Shown here: piece after piece, positions 8,087 through 17,326 of the stretch
How the letters are laid out: every line of letters begins with the position of its first letter
How positions within the stretch are numbered: position 1 is the stretch's first letter
From: Paenibacillus pini JCM 16418
GTDB lineage: Bacteria > Bacillota > Bacilli > Paenibacillales > Paenibacillaceae
Assembly (NCBI RefSeq): GCF_000576305.1
Contig: NZ_BAVZ01000003.1
Coordinates: 186,001-250,000 of the forward strand
DNA length: 64,000 nucleotides
Direction of reading: 5' to 3'
Translations under genes and position numbers: made by a program
The notes under the pieces: model-generated
What the model saw: the letters and a program-made list of their open reading frames with translations, nothing else
What the model was told of the DNA's origin: nothing
The model's database searches: none

Positions 8087-9127
8087 GTGGCTAAAGTGAT
8101 TGAAAATCAACAAGATTCAGATGCACTTTCATTATCTACAAGGCCGGACATTCCTCTAGGGAGTCATCCAGTCGAAACAGAGGATTATCAAATTCCTACC
8201 AATGAAATATTGAAGGTCTTTGCAGCTGTCACCAGATGGATTAAGTTAAGAGTTACTGGTGCAACAATATATGGAAGACCAAGATTAGGAAAGACCTGGA
8301 TGGTTAAGTTCTTAGAAAAAAATCTCTCTAAAGAGTTAGAAGTGAACTTACCGATCCACCATATCGTCAGTCTTCACTCAAAGATCGCAAAAGAAGAAGA
8401 ATTCCTTGAGACATTGTTATCTGACATGGGGCATGATTTTGCATTTACCGGGAAAACCAGTGTCAAAAGAAACAGACTAATTGCTTTCTTATATCAGCAA
8501 GGAAATGCTAACCGATACAGAATTGTACTGTTGTTCATAGATGAAGCACAATGTTTAGAAGAACTGCACTATGAATGGTTGATTGATTACTACAATAAAC
8601 TTGATAAACTAAATATTACTCTTATTTTGATTTTAGTTGGCCAAGAACAATTAAATGGCCAGCAGTTGGTATTCAGTCATGGACATGCTGATCAAATTAT
8701 TCAAAGATTTATGATTGAAGAACATAAATTCGTTGGCATAAGAACATTGGAGGACATTAAAGTATGTTTAAAATGTTACGACGAGTTAAGTGAATATCCT
8801 GCCGGGAGCGGATGGTCGTTTACACGATACTACTTTCCAGAGGCTTTCGCTGCAGGGGAGAGACTTCAAAATTTTTCAAAAGAGATCTTTGAAATTTTCA
8901 CTACCCTACGCCAGAAATATAATTTAAAAGGCGTATTTGAAATTCCAATGAAACACATGACTATGGCCATTAAGATAGTCTTATTAGACTACGGAAAAAA
9001 TAGTTCAAAACCTCAGCACTGGATAAGCAAAAAAAATTGGGTCGACTCCATATTGAAAACAAATTATATCATTTCGGAACAGCGGAAAAACCCTAATTCT
9101 GTAAAACAAAAGAGGGAGTGTCCATAA
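8087..9127 (+). CDS. tnsC: TnsC-like AAA+ transposition regulator
   Basis: About 346 residues from GTG 8087, which has AGGTG six bases upstream; GTG 8078 is the alternative. Walker A is GRPRLGKT at about residues 63-70, and Walker B is VLLFIDEAQ at about 142-150, followed by a typical sensor segment (LILILVGQEQLNG). TnsC proteins filament on DNA and link the target selector to the TnsAB transposase. The 14-bp gap to tnsB and immediate abutment of the next gene support co-transcription. The partners here are unusual because two candidate target selectors follow. Confidence 0.9.
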   Translation: MAKVIENQQDSDALSLSTRPDIPLGSHPVETEDYQIPTNEILKVFAAVTRWIKLRVTGATIYGRPRLGKTWMVKFLEKNLSKELEVNLPIHHIVSLHSKIAKEEEFLETLLSDMGHDFAFTGKTSVKRNRLIAFLYQQGNANRYRIVLLFIDEAQCLEELHYEWLIDYYNKLDKLNITLILILVGQEQLNGQQLVFSHGHADQIIQRFMIEEHKFVGIRTLEDIKVCLKCYDELSEYPAGSGWSFTRYYFPEAFAAGERLQNFSKEIFEIFTTLRQKYNLKGVFEIPMKHMTMAIKIVLLDYGKNSSKPQHWISKKNWVDSILKTNYIISEQRKNPNSVKQKRECP

Positions 9128-10669
9128 ATGAAAAAGAATAAAATTCTCTCAATTGAGAATCAATATGGAAAGAATAGATTAAACCTTCAGGTTGATTTCT
9201 TGAAAGAACTGGAAAAGGACAAGTGGGATGTAAGATCTTTGGGGATACCATATAATCAGCACAGGGCAGATTACTCCATTTCATTTGAACATATACCTTC
9301 AAATTATAGAAATATGGTAAAGAGTTACGTACAACAGCGTGTCATTGAAAGGGATAGCATTACCTGGCAAACAGCTAAACAGGATGTATTAGGGATAACT
9401 AACTTTTTTTCGTTCTTGAATATAGCACATCCGGAATGGACCGATCTTACCGAACTAACAAGAGGAGACATTGATTCATATTATAGCTATTTAAAAAGTA
9501 ATCCAATGGGTGGATCAAGTCCTTCGCAATATCGAGGGCAAGATCCAACAAATAGCTATATCTGTACTAAAATCGCTAGCCTTGAAACCTTTCTTTATTA
9601 CATGCAACGTTATGACTGGAAAGAGGCTCCAACAAAGCCGGTAAGATCTTTAATATATCAGGAAGACAGACCTAAACTCCCGGTAAAAAAAGAAAACCAA
9701 TTTAGCTTCATGAGTGACTTTGTATGGGATCAAATAAATGAAAACATCTCTAAAATAGATTCTCAATATGTTCCGATTGTCATGCTAATGGAAAGAACCG
9801 GACTTCATTTAGTTGAGATTCTTTCTTTACTTGTAGACTGTTTAAAGAGTGGGCCAGATGGAAATTGGCTTATCTCTGAGCGAACCAGAATGAAACAAAT
9901 ACCTATTTCACAAGAGATAGCAGATCTTATAAAAAATCAACAACAGTTCATAAATGAGATGTTTCCTAACGAAATGAATCCAAATAAACTTTTGTTCCTC
10001 AGATATAAGGGAAAGACTAAATTTAGAGGACAACCATATAACCAACAATCGATGATTAGGCAGCTTAAAACTTTTGCAATTCAGAATAATATTAAGGATG
10101 AAAACGGGAATGTTTTTAATTTTTGTTCATTGAGTTTTAGACATAGATTCGGTGTTAAACAAATAATGAACGGAATGACCATTGTTGATTTGCAGAAAGT
10201 GACTGGGCATGTTACACCGGTTATGCCTGTAATGTATGCTAAGATTAATGATTTCACCATACAAAACCACTTTGAGAAAATAACTTCTTTTAATGGGGTA
10301 TACCTACATCCTATATCAGGCCATCCTGAGAATACGACAATGTCAGAGCAAGCATATAAAAACCAAGTTCCATTAGATTGGCTCAAAAGGAACATGAACG
10401 AAATAAGGTTGGAGCAAGGATATTGCGTAAAGTCACCGAGAACACATTGTCAATATTTAAACCAAGCTTCTGAACCACCATGTATCATATTTAAATGTTT
10501 AAGTTTCTATGTAGATCAAACTTTTTCAGATTATTATGACACTGAAATCGAAAAAATGGAGAATGTCGTCAATGAGGCTCTAAAGCAAGGAAAACATCGG
10601 TATTCAGAATTGGTAAAAGCTAAAATGGACAAATTTGTTGAAATAAGAACAGCTGGTGGATGGACATGA
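9128..10669 (+). CDS. TnsF-like inactivated tyrosine recombinase, candidate target selector
   Basis: 513 residues; ATG behind GAGGGAG, immediately after the tnsC stop. An N-terminal SAM-like core-binding domain (about 55-165) precedes a tyrosine-recombinase catalytic domain (about 190-385). Catalytic Arg I is replaced by His227 (RTGLHLVEIL instead of TGLR), and the His three before Arg II is Leu335 (LSFRHRF). Arg II (338), the GH motif (His361) and the nucleophile-position Tyr370 remain. The C-terminus has Cys433, Cys441, Cys452 and Cys457 in a pattern like Tn554-type integrases, probably a zinc finger. TnsF proteins of Tn6022-like elements are DNA-binding target selectors with a dead recombinase domain; that is the best match in role and context. 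Confidence 0.8.
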   Translation: MKKNKILSIENQYGKNRLNLQVDFLKELEKDKWDVRSLGIPYNQHRADYSISFEHIPSNYRNMVKSYVQQRVIERDSITWQTAKQDVLGITNFFSFLNIAHPEWTDLTELTRGDIDSYYSYLKSNPMGGSSPSQYRGQDPTNSYICTKIASLETFLYYMQRYDWKEAPTKPVRSLIYQEDRPKLPVKKENQFSFMSDFVWDQINENISKIDSQYVPIVMLMERTGLHLVEILSLLVDCLKSGPDGNWLISERTRMKQIPISQEIADLIKNQQQFINEMFPNEMNPNKLLFLRYKGKTKFRGQPYNQQSMIRQLKTFAIQNNIKDENGNVFNFCSLSFRHRFGVKQIMNGMTIVDLQKVTGHVTPVMPVMYAKINDFTIQNHFEKITSFNGVYLHPISGHPENTTMSEQAYKNQVPLDWLKRNMNEIRLEQGYCVKSPRTHCQYLNQASEPPCIIFKCLSFYVDQTFSDYYDTEIEKMENVVNEALKQGKHRYSELVKAKMDKFVEIRTAGGWT

Positions 10670-12105
10670 CGTTAACCTGGGATAGAAGCACAATAAGATT
10701 CTTTGAATCACCTTGGTCTATTTTCGAAAGAATTAAGACCAATAATTTTACTAACAGTAAAGATTTAATTAGTGTATATGGAAGAGAGCAGAAATGTCTT
10801 TATGGGAAACTTAGTAAAAGGAACAGAGATTTATGGAATCTAGAACAATTTGATCACTTCAAGTTAGAAAACTCACTAGGTTTATCTTTAAACAATCATA
10901 TTAAATGGTCTGTACACGAATTGACCAATATGCTTCCTCCTGAAATAGATAAACTAAATATGTTTAGAGAAAAATTGTATTATTGTCCAGAATGTATAAA
11001 AAATAATTATCATAGTTTGTTACATCAATTTAAATGGATTTACAGATGCCCATTTCATTTATGCGAATTATACAACTCCTGTACAAATTGTGGGGAATCA
11101 ATCCCGTATCAGCTTCCACAGCACAATTATGAAACGGGTTTTGTATGTGAGTGTGGTGAGCTGATTTGCGGGACCGGAGGGAAACACTCAAAAACAGAAT
11201 TTAGAAGTGACATTAAAGATCTTACAGTGAGAGAATGGCTTAATTTGAATGGTTCACAAATGGATATAATAAAAAGTAGCATCATATTTAAACCATTCAT
11301 TGAAGTGAATAAGGAGATAATGGCACATCTTTTATCCATTTGTAAATTAGAGGAGCGGGTTTTTATTTCAATCAAAATAAACAGAAGAAAGGATCTTCAT
11401 TCAGATCAAGTTTACTCAGATCTTTACAAATCACTGTATAATGTTTTAAAAACATTTGAGGGATCACTGCTAAATACCATTTTGAAAGATCATAGGCATT
11501 GCATCACTAGATTTACTGGTCTATATAAAATCAAAGGGGAGAGTTTTCCCGAGATTTGTCCGTATGCTTATGCGTATACGTTTTGGAAGGAGAGCTTTTA
11601 TAATTTGAATCCTTTCCTTAACGAGGTTATTAAGTCTAAACAGAGAGCAGCACCATATGAACTTCCGTTTAGTTATCAGGAAGAATCATTCAGAGGATTA
11701 CTCATGAACCTTTTTTCACAAGATAATATCACTTATCCTGAATTAAAATGGTGTTTAAATCATGTGGTTTGGAATTTAGCATATAATCATTTTCAAGATT
11801 GGTTAGAAATTGGTGAGGAATATGCCCATTTAAAAACAAGACCAAAAACGAAGTACGACCATGTTTTTAATAAAGTTTCCATTTATTTATTTGCTGTAAA
11901 AGAACATGGTCTTGAACTATATGAAACAAAAAGAAAAAGTAGGGACTTTAATTTAAAATGTCCACTACAAAATATGAAAAAATTTAGGTCAGATGAAACA
12001 TCTCATTTACCTATGAGACTAGCACTAACCAATGGCGATGCAAATGAAAAGTTAGCTGCTGAAAAATATCTTAGAGAATTAAAGATACTGTCAACAATCA
12101 AATAA
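10666..12105 (+). CDS. TniQ/TnsD-family target-selection protein
   Basis: 479 residues from ATG 10666, which forms an ATGA overlap with the preceding gene and has GGTGG six bases upstream; an ATG at 10660 is too close to that site. The N-terminal TniQ domain carries zinc motifs: CPEC at about 107-110, CPFH near 128-131, CTNCG near 140-144, then CECG. The C-terminal half (about 200-479) is helical and lacks an obvious second zinc motif; in TnsD this part reads the attachment-site DNA. It is the last gene of the operon and is followed by a terminator. The target site cannot be read from the window. Confidence 0.88.
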   Translation: MTLTWDRSTIRFFESPWSIFERIKTNNFTNSKDLISVYGREQKCLYGKLSKRNRDLWNLEQFDHFKLENSLGLSLNNHIKWSVHELTNMLPPEIDKLNMFREKLYYCPECIKNNYHSLLHQFKWIYRCPFHLCELYNSCTNCGESIPYQLPQHNYETGFVCECGELICGTGGKHSKTEFRSDIKDLTVREWLNLNGSQMDIIKSSIIFKPFIEVNKEIMAHLLSICKLEERVFISIKINRRKDLHSDQVYSDLYKSLYNVLKTFEGSLLNTILKDHRHCITRFTGLYKIKGESFPEICPYAYAYTFWKESFYNLNPFLNEVIKSKQRAAPYELPFSYQEESFRGLLMNLFSQDNITYPELKWCLNHVVWNLAYNHFQDWLEIGEEYAHLKTRPKTKYDHVFNKVSIYLFAVKEHGLELYETKRKSRDFNLKCPLQNMKKFRSDETSHLPMRLALTNGDANEKLAAEKYLRELKILSTIK

Positions 12106-12110
12106 TTATT

Positions 12111-12158
12111 AAAAATAAAAACAACTCGGCATTCTAATGCGAATTGTTTTTATTTTTC
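12111..12158 (+). terminator. intrinsic terminator of the tns operon
   Basis: AAAATAAAAACAA.TCG.GCATT pairs with AATGCGAATTGTTTTTATTTT around a minimal loop, with a U-rich tail. It begins 5 bases after the tniQ stop. Confidence 0.85.
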
Positions 12159-12793
12159 TTTAATTGACGTACAATGAAAGGAAGTAATGAAGTAATGGGG
12201 TCGGATTTGTGTCATTTATGTGGTAACATTTGTGTCATTAGTCAGGCAATCGGAATAGTATTAACAAGGGCTTTTCATGATTTATATACATATGTACAAA
12301 ATACGAGTTTTGTGAATAAGTTGTAATGAAAAAGCTTGAAGAGTTGATTAATCAGCGTTTTAGTATATTGAACTTTCTTTCTTTATCCCTTATTTCTCAT
12401 CTACCTTTATTTCTAATAACTATCTCTGATTCTATGCGTAAAACATTCTCTTGAAAAGTTAGAGCTTTTCCTCTAATCGCTTCATATTTATGTTTGAAAA
12501 ATAAAATTCCCTTTAACAGCTGACTATAAATCGTATAATGTTTGCCAACATGATTTTTCACCTGCAGTTACAGTCATCTATTAATTTATCTGCAATAACA
12601 CTGATTATTATTTTTTCAAATATTTCACTTTGATTTTATTTATAAACTTATCTCGCTTTTTTTAATCACAACCTTCGGACTCATTATATTCTTACATTAA
12701 CTGTTACTTTTATTGTATCAGTTTAACATCCCATAACCATAAAAGGAACTTTGCAACAAAGTCCCTTTTATCTTTTGACCAAGTCATCAATGT
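12159..12793. other. intergenic region, candidate element boundary
   Basis: 635 A+T-rich bases between the tns terminator and the GMC oxidoreductase, with no convincing gene on either strand. The first 90 bases hold the two ATTTGTGTCATT repeats described separately. The rest contains no recognisable gene, tRNA or terminal inverted repeat. A short hairpin at about 12741-12775 (AAAAGGAACTTTGCAACAAA region, rich in paired AAGGGACTTTG) would serve as the terminator of the reverse-strand oxidoreductase gene. Confidence 0.5.
12205..12239. repeat. two direct repeats, candidate transposase binding sites
   Basis: ATTTGTGTCATT occurs at 12205-12216 and again at 12228-12239, exactly 23 bp apart in the same orientation, just after the tns operon terminator. 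Spaced direct repeats of this size are the usual form of TnsB sites at Tn7-like ends; IS21-type ends look similar. I could not find a matching inverted copy on the left within the window, so the assignment is tentative. Confidence 0.45.
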
Positions 12794-14509
12794 TTAAACA
12801 AGACTCCCTCCGCTTTTACTATACTTCACGATTCCTTCCGCAGCGCGGTAAGCCAGCGCCCCAAGGGTTCCTGTAGGGTTATAGCCACTATTATGTGAAA
12901 ATGCAGATGCGCCTACTACGAACAAGTTTTCCATATCCCACATTTGCAAATATGAGTTAACTGCAGATGTCTCAGGACTTGATCCCATAATAACTCCACC
13001 TGTGTTATGTGTAGATTGATAATGAGTGATTTCATATGGACCTTGCTCTGTGTAGGCCACGACTTGATCTGCACCCATCTCCTTAAGAACCTCGCCACAT
13101 TTGGCTCCCAGGAATTTAACCATTTCACGATCTCTTTCCTCAAAATCAAATGTAATCCGCATCAATGGATCGCCGTAAGCATCTTTATAGGTTGGATCTA
13201 AGTCTAGAAAGTGATGCCGATATGGCATGCATGATCCTTCTGCCCATACGGATATGTTGCGGTTGAAATATTTGACAGAGGCAGCTTTAAAATCTTTACC
13301 CCAGCTCGGTGTATTTGGAGGTACGGTATTATTCTGTATCGGCCGATTTCCGGATTGACCAAAGGTAATACTTCCACCGTGAATAAACTTTAAATCCTTA
13401 TGGTCAAAATTATCACCATTGAAATCATCCATAGTCATGGCTAATGCGCCGGCTCCAGCATAGAGATTAAACTCCTTATTTTCAAAAAAACCGACTCCAG
13501 CTGCGGCCTCAACTTGATAGGCGTAGTTCTTACCAATTACTCCATGACCTGTTGAAGGGTCATATGGACGTCCAATCTTGGACATTAACAGTAGTCTAGA
13601 ATTATTAAATACATAACTGGTCAAGACAACGATATCCGCGGGCTGTTCATATTCTTCGCCTGTAGTAATATCCGTGTATAACACACCAGTGGCCTTATTC
13701 CCCTTATAGAGTACACGCCTTACATTGGAGTGTGTTCTAATCTCAAACTTGCCTGTCTTCATTGCTACTGGAATAACAGTTACGACTGGATCCGCCTTAG
13801 CTCCATATTCACAACCGAACCGTTCACAATAACCACAGTATTGACATGCTGCCCGGTCGATTCCATCTGGGTTTGTATATGGCTCTGATAAATTTGCCGA
13901 AGGCATGATGTATGGATGATACTTAAGATTCTTACATGCGTCTGAGAACATTTTCATAACCGGCGTAACCTTCATGGGCGGTGTTGGATATTTTTCAGAA
14001 CGTTTTCCGCCTAGGGGATTAACTTCACCCGAAATTCCAGCCATCTTCTCAAATTTCAAAAAGTAGGGTTCTAGCTCATCGTATGTAATTCCCCAGTCCT
14101 GAATGGTCATACCTTCCGGAATTTTCTTTTTACCATAACGTTCAATGGTCTTCGTTTTAATTTCAAAATCATAAGGTAGGAATCGAAATGTTTGTCCATT
14201 CCAATGAACACCCGCGCCACCAAGACCATCCCCTATTAAAAATGAGCCATATGATCGCATAGGAAGCGCGCGAATCTTCTCATTCCCCCGGAATGTAATG
14301 GTTTCTTTAGATAAATCCTGAAACATCTCATAACGGAGCGCATAACGCAATTCATCATGGACCATATAATAATCCTCTGTTTTACGCTCTTTGCCGCGTT
14401 CCAATCCAACAACGGATAGCCCTGCTTTGGTTAGTTCCGACGCAATGATGCCGCCTCCCCAGCCTACACCAACAACAACTACATCCACTTTAGGAAGTTT
14501 GGTCGCCAT
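12794..14509 (-). CDS. GMC-family FAD oxidoreductase
   Basis: 571 residues. The N-terminus has the Rossmann FAD motif GVGWGGGIIASELTKAG (about residues 13-29) followed by GLERG. A cysteine-rich stretch CQYCGYCERFGCEYGAKAD (around 213-231) and a C-terminal HNTGG...NPTGT segment are typical of the gluconate 2-dehydrogenase flavoprotein/sorbose-dehydrogenase-like branch, which oxidises sugars or polyols. Family members usually lie beside a small subunit-3 gene; none is adjacent here. The ATG follows a weak AGGTG site. The gene is monocistronic. The substrate cannot be read from the sequence. Confidence 0.85.
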   Translation of the reverse strand: MATKLPKVDVVVVGVGWGGGIIASELTKAGLSVVGLERGKERKTEDYYMVHDELRYALRYEMFQDLSKETITFRGNEKIRALPMRSYGSFLIGDGLGGAGVHWNGQTFRFLPYDFEIKTKTIERYGKKKIPEGMTIQDWGITYDELEPYFLKFEKMAGISGEVNPLGGKRSEKYPTPPMKVTPVMKMFSDACKNLKYHPYIMPSANLSEPYTNPDGIDRAACQYCGYCERFGCEYGAKADPVVTVIPVAMKTGKFEIRTHSNVRRVLYKGNKATGVLYTDITTGEEYEQPADIVVLTSYVFNNSRLLLMSKIGRPYDPSTGHGVIGKNYAYQVEAAAGVGFFENKEFNLYAGAGALAMTMDDFNGDNFDHKDLKFIHGGSITFGQSGNRPIQNNTVPPNTPSWGKDFKAASVKYFNRNISVWAEGSCMPYRHHFLDLDPTYKDAYGDPLMRITFDFEERDREMVKFLGAKCGEVLKEMGADQVVAYTEQGPYEITHYQSTHNTGGVIMGSSPETSAVNSYLQMWDMENLFVVGASAFSHNSGYNPTGTLGALAYRAAEGIVKYSKSGGSLV

Positions 14510-14640
14510 AGAATCACCTCATTATAGATTAGATATTATCTTCTCATTTATTTGATATATTCCCTCAAAATCCCATTAATCATACATTGACCTTCAGATA
14601 AAAAGTGTAGCCTTTATAAGAAGACGCACGTAACTACATA

Positions 14641-14700
14641 AAATAAAAACAAACCCTTCCCTAGTCGTGTCAGAAACACAAGTAGAAAAGAGTTTGTCTT
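14641..14700 (-). terminator. intrinsic terminator of the O-acylation operon
   Basis: Read on the minus strand, AAGACAAACTCTTTTCTACTTG pairs imperfectly with CTAGGGAAGGGTTTGTTTT and ends in a T-run. It lies 65 bases beyond the stop of the DHHW gene. Confidence 0.7.
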
Positions 14701-14765
14701 ATTCATATAATTTATTTTCTCGAGTAATTGTTTAAGATTCAATAGTAGTTAATCAATATTAGTTA

Positions 14766-15911
14766 TTAATTACTAATTTTCAATATTTCATCATTCTCGA
14801 CAAATGTACCTGTATTGAATAGCATCAGCACATCTTTAATACCATTAGCAGCCATATACTCCTTAATACTACCGTTATAATATCGAATATCGATAATATG
14901 AATTTCGGATACATGCTGCGTCAAGAATGGAATAAAGCTATGTGCGTAGGAATCCTTGATAACCAAGAGCTTGTCTTTATCAATATTCTTAGGTTCAAGT
15001 TTGCTCTTAATCGTCATTAGTGCATGTACGCCACCAAGGAAATAAGAATATTGATCCTTCTTCCCAAGGTAGCTTTGATCATATAGGCTTGTGAGCGTTT
15101 GCTCTGTATCCGCGATGTACATCTCTGAATGCGAAGGCTTATTCGGGATATAGGATTGAATGGTATCTGGTGTTAAACCACTAAACTGACTACGTGTATG
15201 GTAACTTCCCAAGAACGAATGACTCACGTTTTGAATATGAAATTCCTTCTCGCTTAATGGCTTCCAGCCTACTTTGTTGCAGTAAGCCACATAGGCATAA
15301 TAAGCTCCGCGCGTCGTCCAATGATGATCGGTCCGATAATAAATATCCTCGGAAGCGTGCGGTTGTAAGAAGTCGAAGCCATTTATGAATGTTAAATTAT
15401 TATTCCTTACGCTTTCGCCAACCGTTCCGTTTACCTTCGCTTCGGAATAATACGGCGCCTTCCAAGGCAATCGTTCTGGATACAGTCCAATCGACGTTGG
15501 TGCTAGCATGAAGGTCATATTTGCTTCTGGATGGCTACCAGCAAATTTATTGATAGCATCCGTATACTGCAGTAGCTTCGAGGCATTAGGTTCCGCGAAC
15601 TTCTCGAATAAATAACCATCTTTGCCTTTATAAATCCCATTATTCTCCTGCTGCAGCCTAAGCTGCTCCACACCGGATTTCACCCACACCCAATCGGCAC
15701 GCAGTGGAAAATGATCTTTTACGAAGCCCTCTGCCTCTTCAGCATACCTCTTGGAAATCACATTATCCCAAGTCAGATGTGGAACGCCCTGCAAATAGCG
15801 ATTCTCAAGTTCCGAGAATCGCTTGACGGGTAGTAGAAAAAAAGTCAGCGACATCAGAAACAGTACTGCGACAAATCCTCCAACTAATATACGGTCTGTC
15901 TTCTGCTTCAT
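14766..15911 (-). CDS. DHHW-family (AlgX/SGNH-like) polysaccharide O-acylation protein
   Basis: 381 residues from ATG 15911, chosen for GGAG eight bases upstream and because it leaves a clean 20-bp gap to the MBOAT gene; the frame itself extends upstream into that gene. A single N-terminal membrane anchor lies at about residues 8-28, and the extracellular domain contains the family motif YYRTDHHWTTRGA (about 195-208) plus a later KDSYAHSF block. It resembles the AlgX/AlgJ fold that works with membrane-bound O-acyltransferases to acetylate secreted or wall polysaccharides. It is the last gene of a three-gene operon with MBOAT and a DUF4358 lipoprotein. Confidence 0.85.
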   Translation of the reverse strand: MKQKTDRILVGGFVAVLFLMSLTFFLLPVKRFSELENRYLQGVPHLTWDNVISKRYAEEAEGFVKDHFPLRADWVWVKSGVEQLRLQQENNGIYKGKDGYLFEKFAEPNASKLLQYTDAINKFAGSHPEANMTFMLAPTSIGLYPERLPWKAPYYSEAKVNGTVGESVRNNNLTFINGFDFLQPHASEDIYYRTDHHWTTRGAYYAYVAYCNKVGWKPLSEKEFHIQNVSHSFLGSYHTRSQFSGLTPDTIQSYIPNKPSHSEMYIADTEQTLTSLYDQSYLGKKDQYSYFLGGVHALMTIKSKLEPKNIDKDKLLVIKDSYAHSFIPFLTQHVSEIHIIDIRYYNGSIKEYMAANGIKDVLMLFNTGTFVENDEILKISN

Positions 15912-15931
15912 CTTAGAGAGCTCCTTACTTG

Positions 15932-17320
15932 TTAGAAACGGAAATATAAAAATGGGTTGAAACTTGCGTCCACCAAGTAGGCAACAGATAAGACAAATAG
16001 AATTGCGCACCAGGCTAAATTCCAAATTGTACTTCTACTTACGAGTGTGTCAACTTTCTTGATAGGCATGGAAGCAATAACAAGTACAATAATCAAAATT
16101 ACATTTGTATACGCAAAATAAAGTGTATTGTCGTTCCATAATGGAACTCCGTTAAGTCCAAACATAGCTTTTAAATACCCCTGAACCTGAGGAAGCTTAT
16201 CAAAGGCGAAGATTACCCACCCAATTAAGATGAGCACAATTGCATACGTATGTCTAATCCATCGAGGAGATCGCTGAAGCAGCTTTAAAGCCCACCATTT
16301 TTCGATCATGAGGATGATCCCAAAGTACAGCCCCCACAGAATGAAGTTCCAGTTTGCTCCATGCCATAATCCCGTTAACAGCCAGACAACAAGGATATTG
16401 CGCAGCTGGATGCCTAATCCACGTCTATTGCCGCCAAGCGGTATGTAGACATAGTCGCGAAACCAACTGCTAAGCGAAATATGCCACCTCCGCCAAAAAT
16501 CGGTTATGCTCTGCGCAATATAGGGTTTATTAAAGTTCTCGTTGAACCGAAATCCAAACATAAGGCCAAGACCAATCGCCATATCCGAATATCCGCTAAA
16601 GTCAAAATAGATTTGGAAGGCAAAAGCAATAATGCCAAGCCAAGCCGTCATTACAGGCATCGTGCCTAAATCTGAGCTCGATACGGTGTGCCAGAGCATT
16701 CCTATATTGTTAGCGAGTAGTACTTTCTTAGCCAGTCCGATAATGAACCGCCGGATGCCCTCTGCAAACAGCTCTATATTAACAGAACGTTTGCGCAGTT
16801 GTTCCGCAAGTGTATTATATTGAACGATTGGCCCTGCAACTAATTGGGGGAACAGTGCCACAAAAGTCCCGAAGTCAATCCAGTTACGTTGTGCTTTGGC
16901 CGTTCCTCTATATACGTCAATAATGTAAGACATCGATTGGAACGTATAGAACGAGATACCGATCGGGAGCGCGAGCTCTGTTAATGGGATATGAGTGCCC
17001 AGTAGCCCATTCACATTGTTAATGAGAAAGTCAGCGTACTTGAAATATGAAAGAAGACTGAGATTAACAATAACGGAGCAAACAACGATCCATTTACGTT
17101 GCGCCGGATTTAGACGTGAATGACTAAGCAATAACCCGAAGCTATAATCCGTCACTGTGGACAGTAACATGATTACAATATAAACAGGCTCGCCCCAAGC
17201 ATAGAAGACAAGACTTGTTAGGAATAAGACTAAATTCTTAATACGCTTAGGTGCGCAATAATAGAGAAATAGAACGGCCGGCAGAAAAATAAATATGAAA
17301 AGTAAACTGCTAAATACCAT
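15932..17320 (-). CDS. MBOAT-family O-acyltransferase (AlgI-like)
   Basis: 462 residues with about 10-11 membrane helices. The MBOAT core is clear: FPQLVAGPIVQY in the first half, DFWRRWHISLSSWFRDYVYIPLGG in the middle (positions about 275-300) and the catalytic-His segment LTGLWHGANWNFILWG near 315-330. AlgI-type proteins move acyl groups across the membrane to extracellular polysaccharide acceptors. Together with the downstream DHHW protein this forms a standard O-acylation pair. The acceptor polymer is unknown, and no glycosyltransferases lie nearby. Confidence 0.92.
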   Translation of the reverse strand: MVFSSLLFIFIFLPAVLFLYYCAPKRIKNLVLFLTSLVFYAWGEPVYIVIMLLSTVTDYSFGLLLSHSRLNPAQRKWIVVCSVIVNLSLLSYFKYADFLINNVNGLLGTHIPLTELALPIGISFYTFQSMSYIIDVYRGTAKAQRNWIDFGTFVALFPQLVAGPIVQYNTLAEQLRKRSVNIELFAEGIRRFIIGLAKKVLLANNIGMLWHTVSSSDLGTMPVMTAWLGIIAFAFQIYFDFSGYSDMAIGLGLMFGFRFNENFNKPYIAQSITDFWRRWHISLSSWFRDYVYIPLGGNRRGLGIQLRNILVVWLLTGLWHGANWNFILWGLYFGIILMIEKWWALKLLQRSPRWIRHTYAIVLILIGWVIFAFDKLPQVQGYLKAMFGLNGVPLWNDNTLYFAYTNVILIIVLVIASMPIKKVDTLVSRSTIWNLAWCAILFVLSVAYLVDASFNPFLYFRF

Positions 17321-17326
17321 AGCTAG

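Noticed and set aside
12293-12298. TGTACA as the transposon terminus
   Set aside because: Some Tn7-like ends begin with TGTACA, but the motif is short, palindromic and 54 bp from the repeats, with no matching left copy seen.
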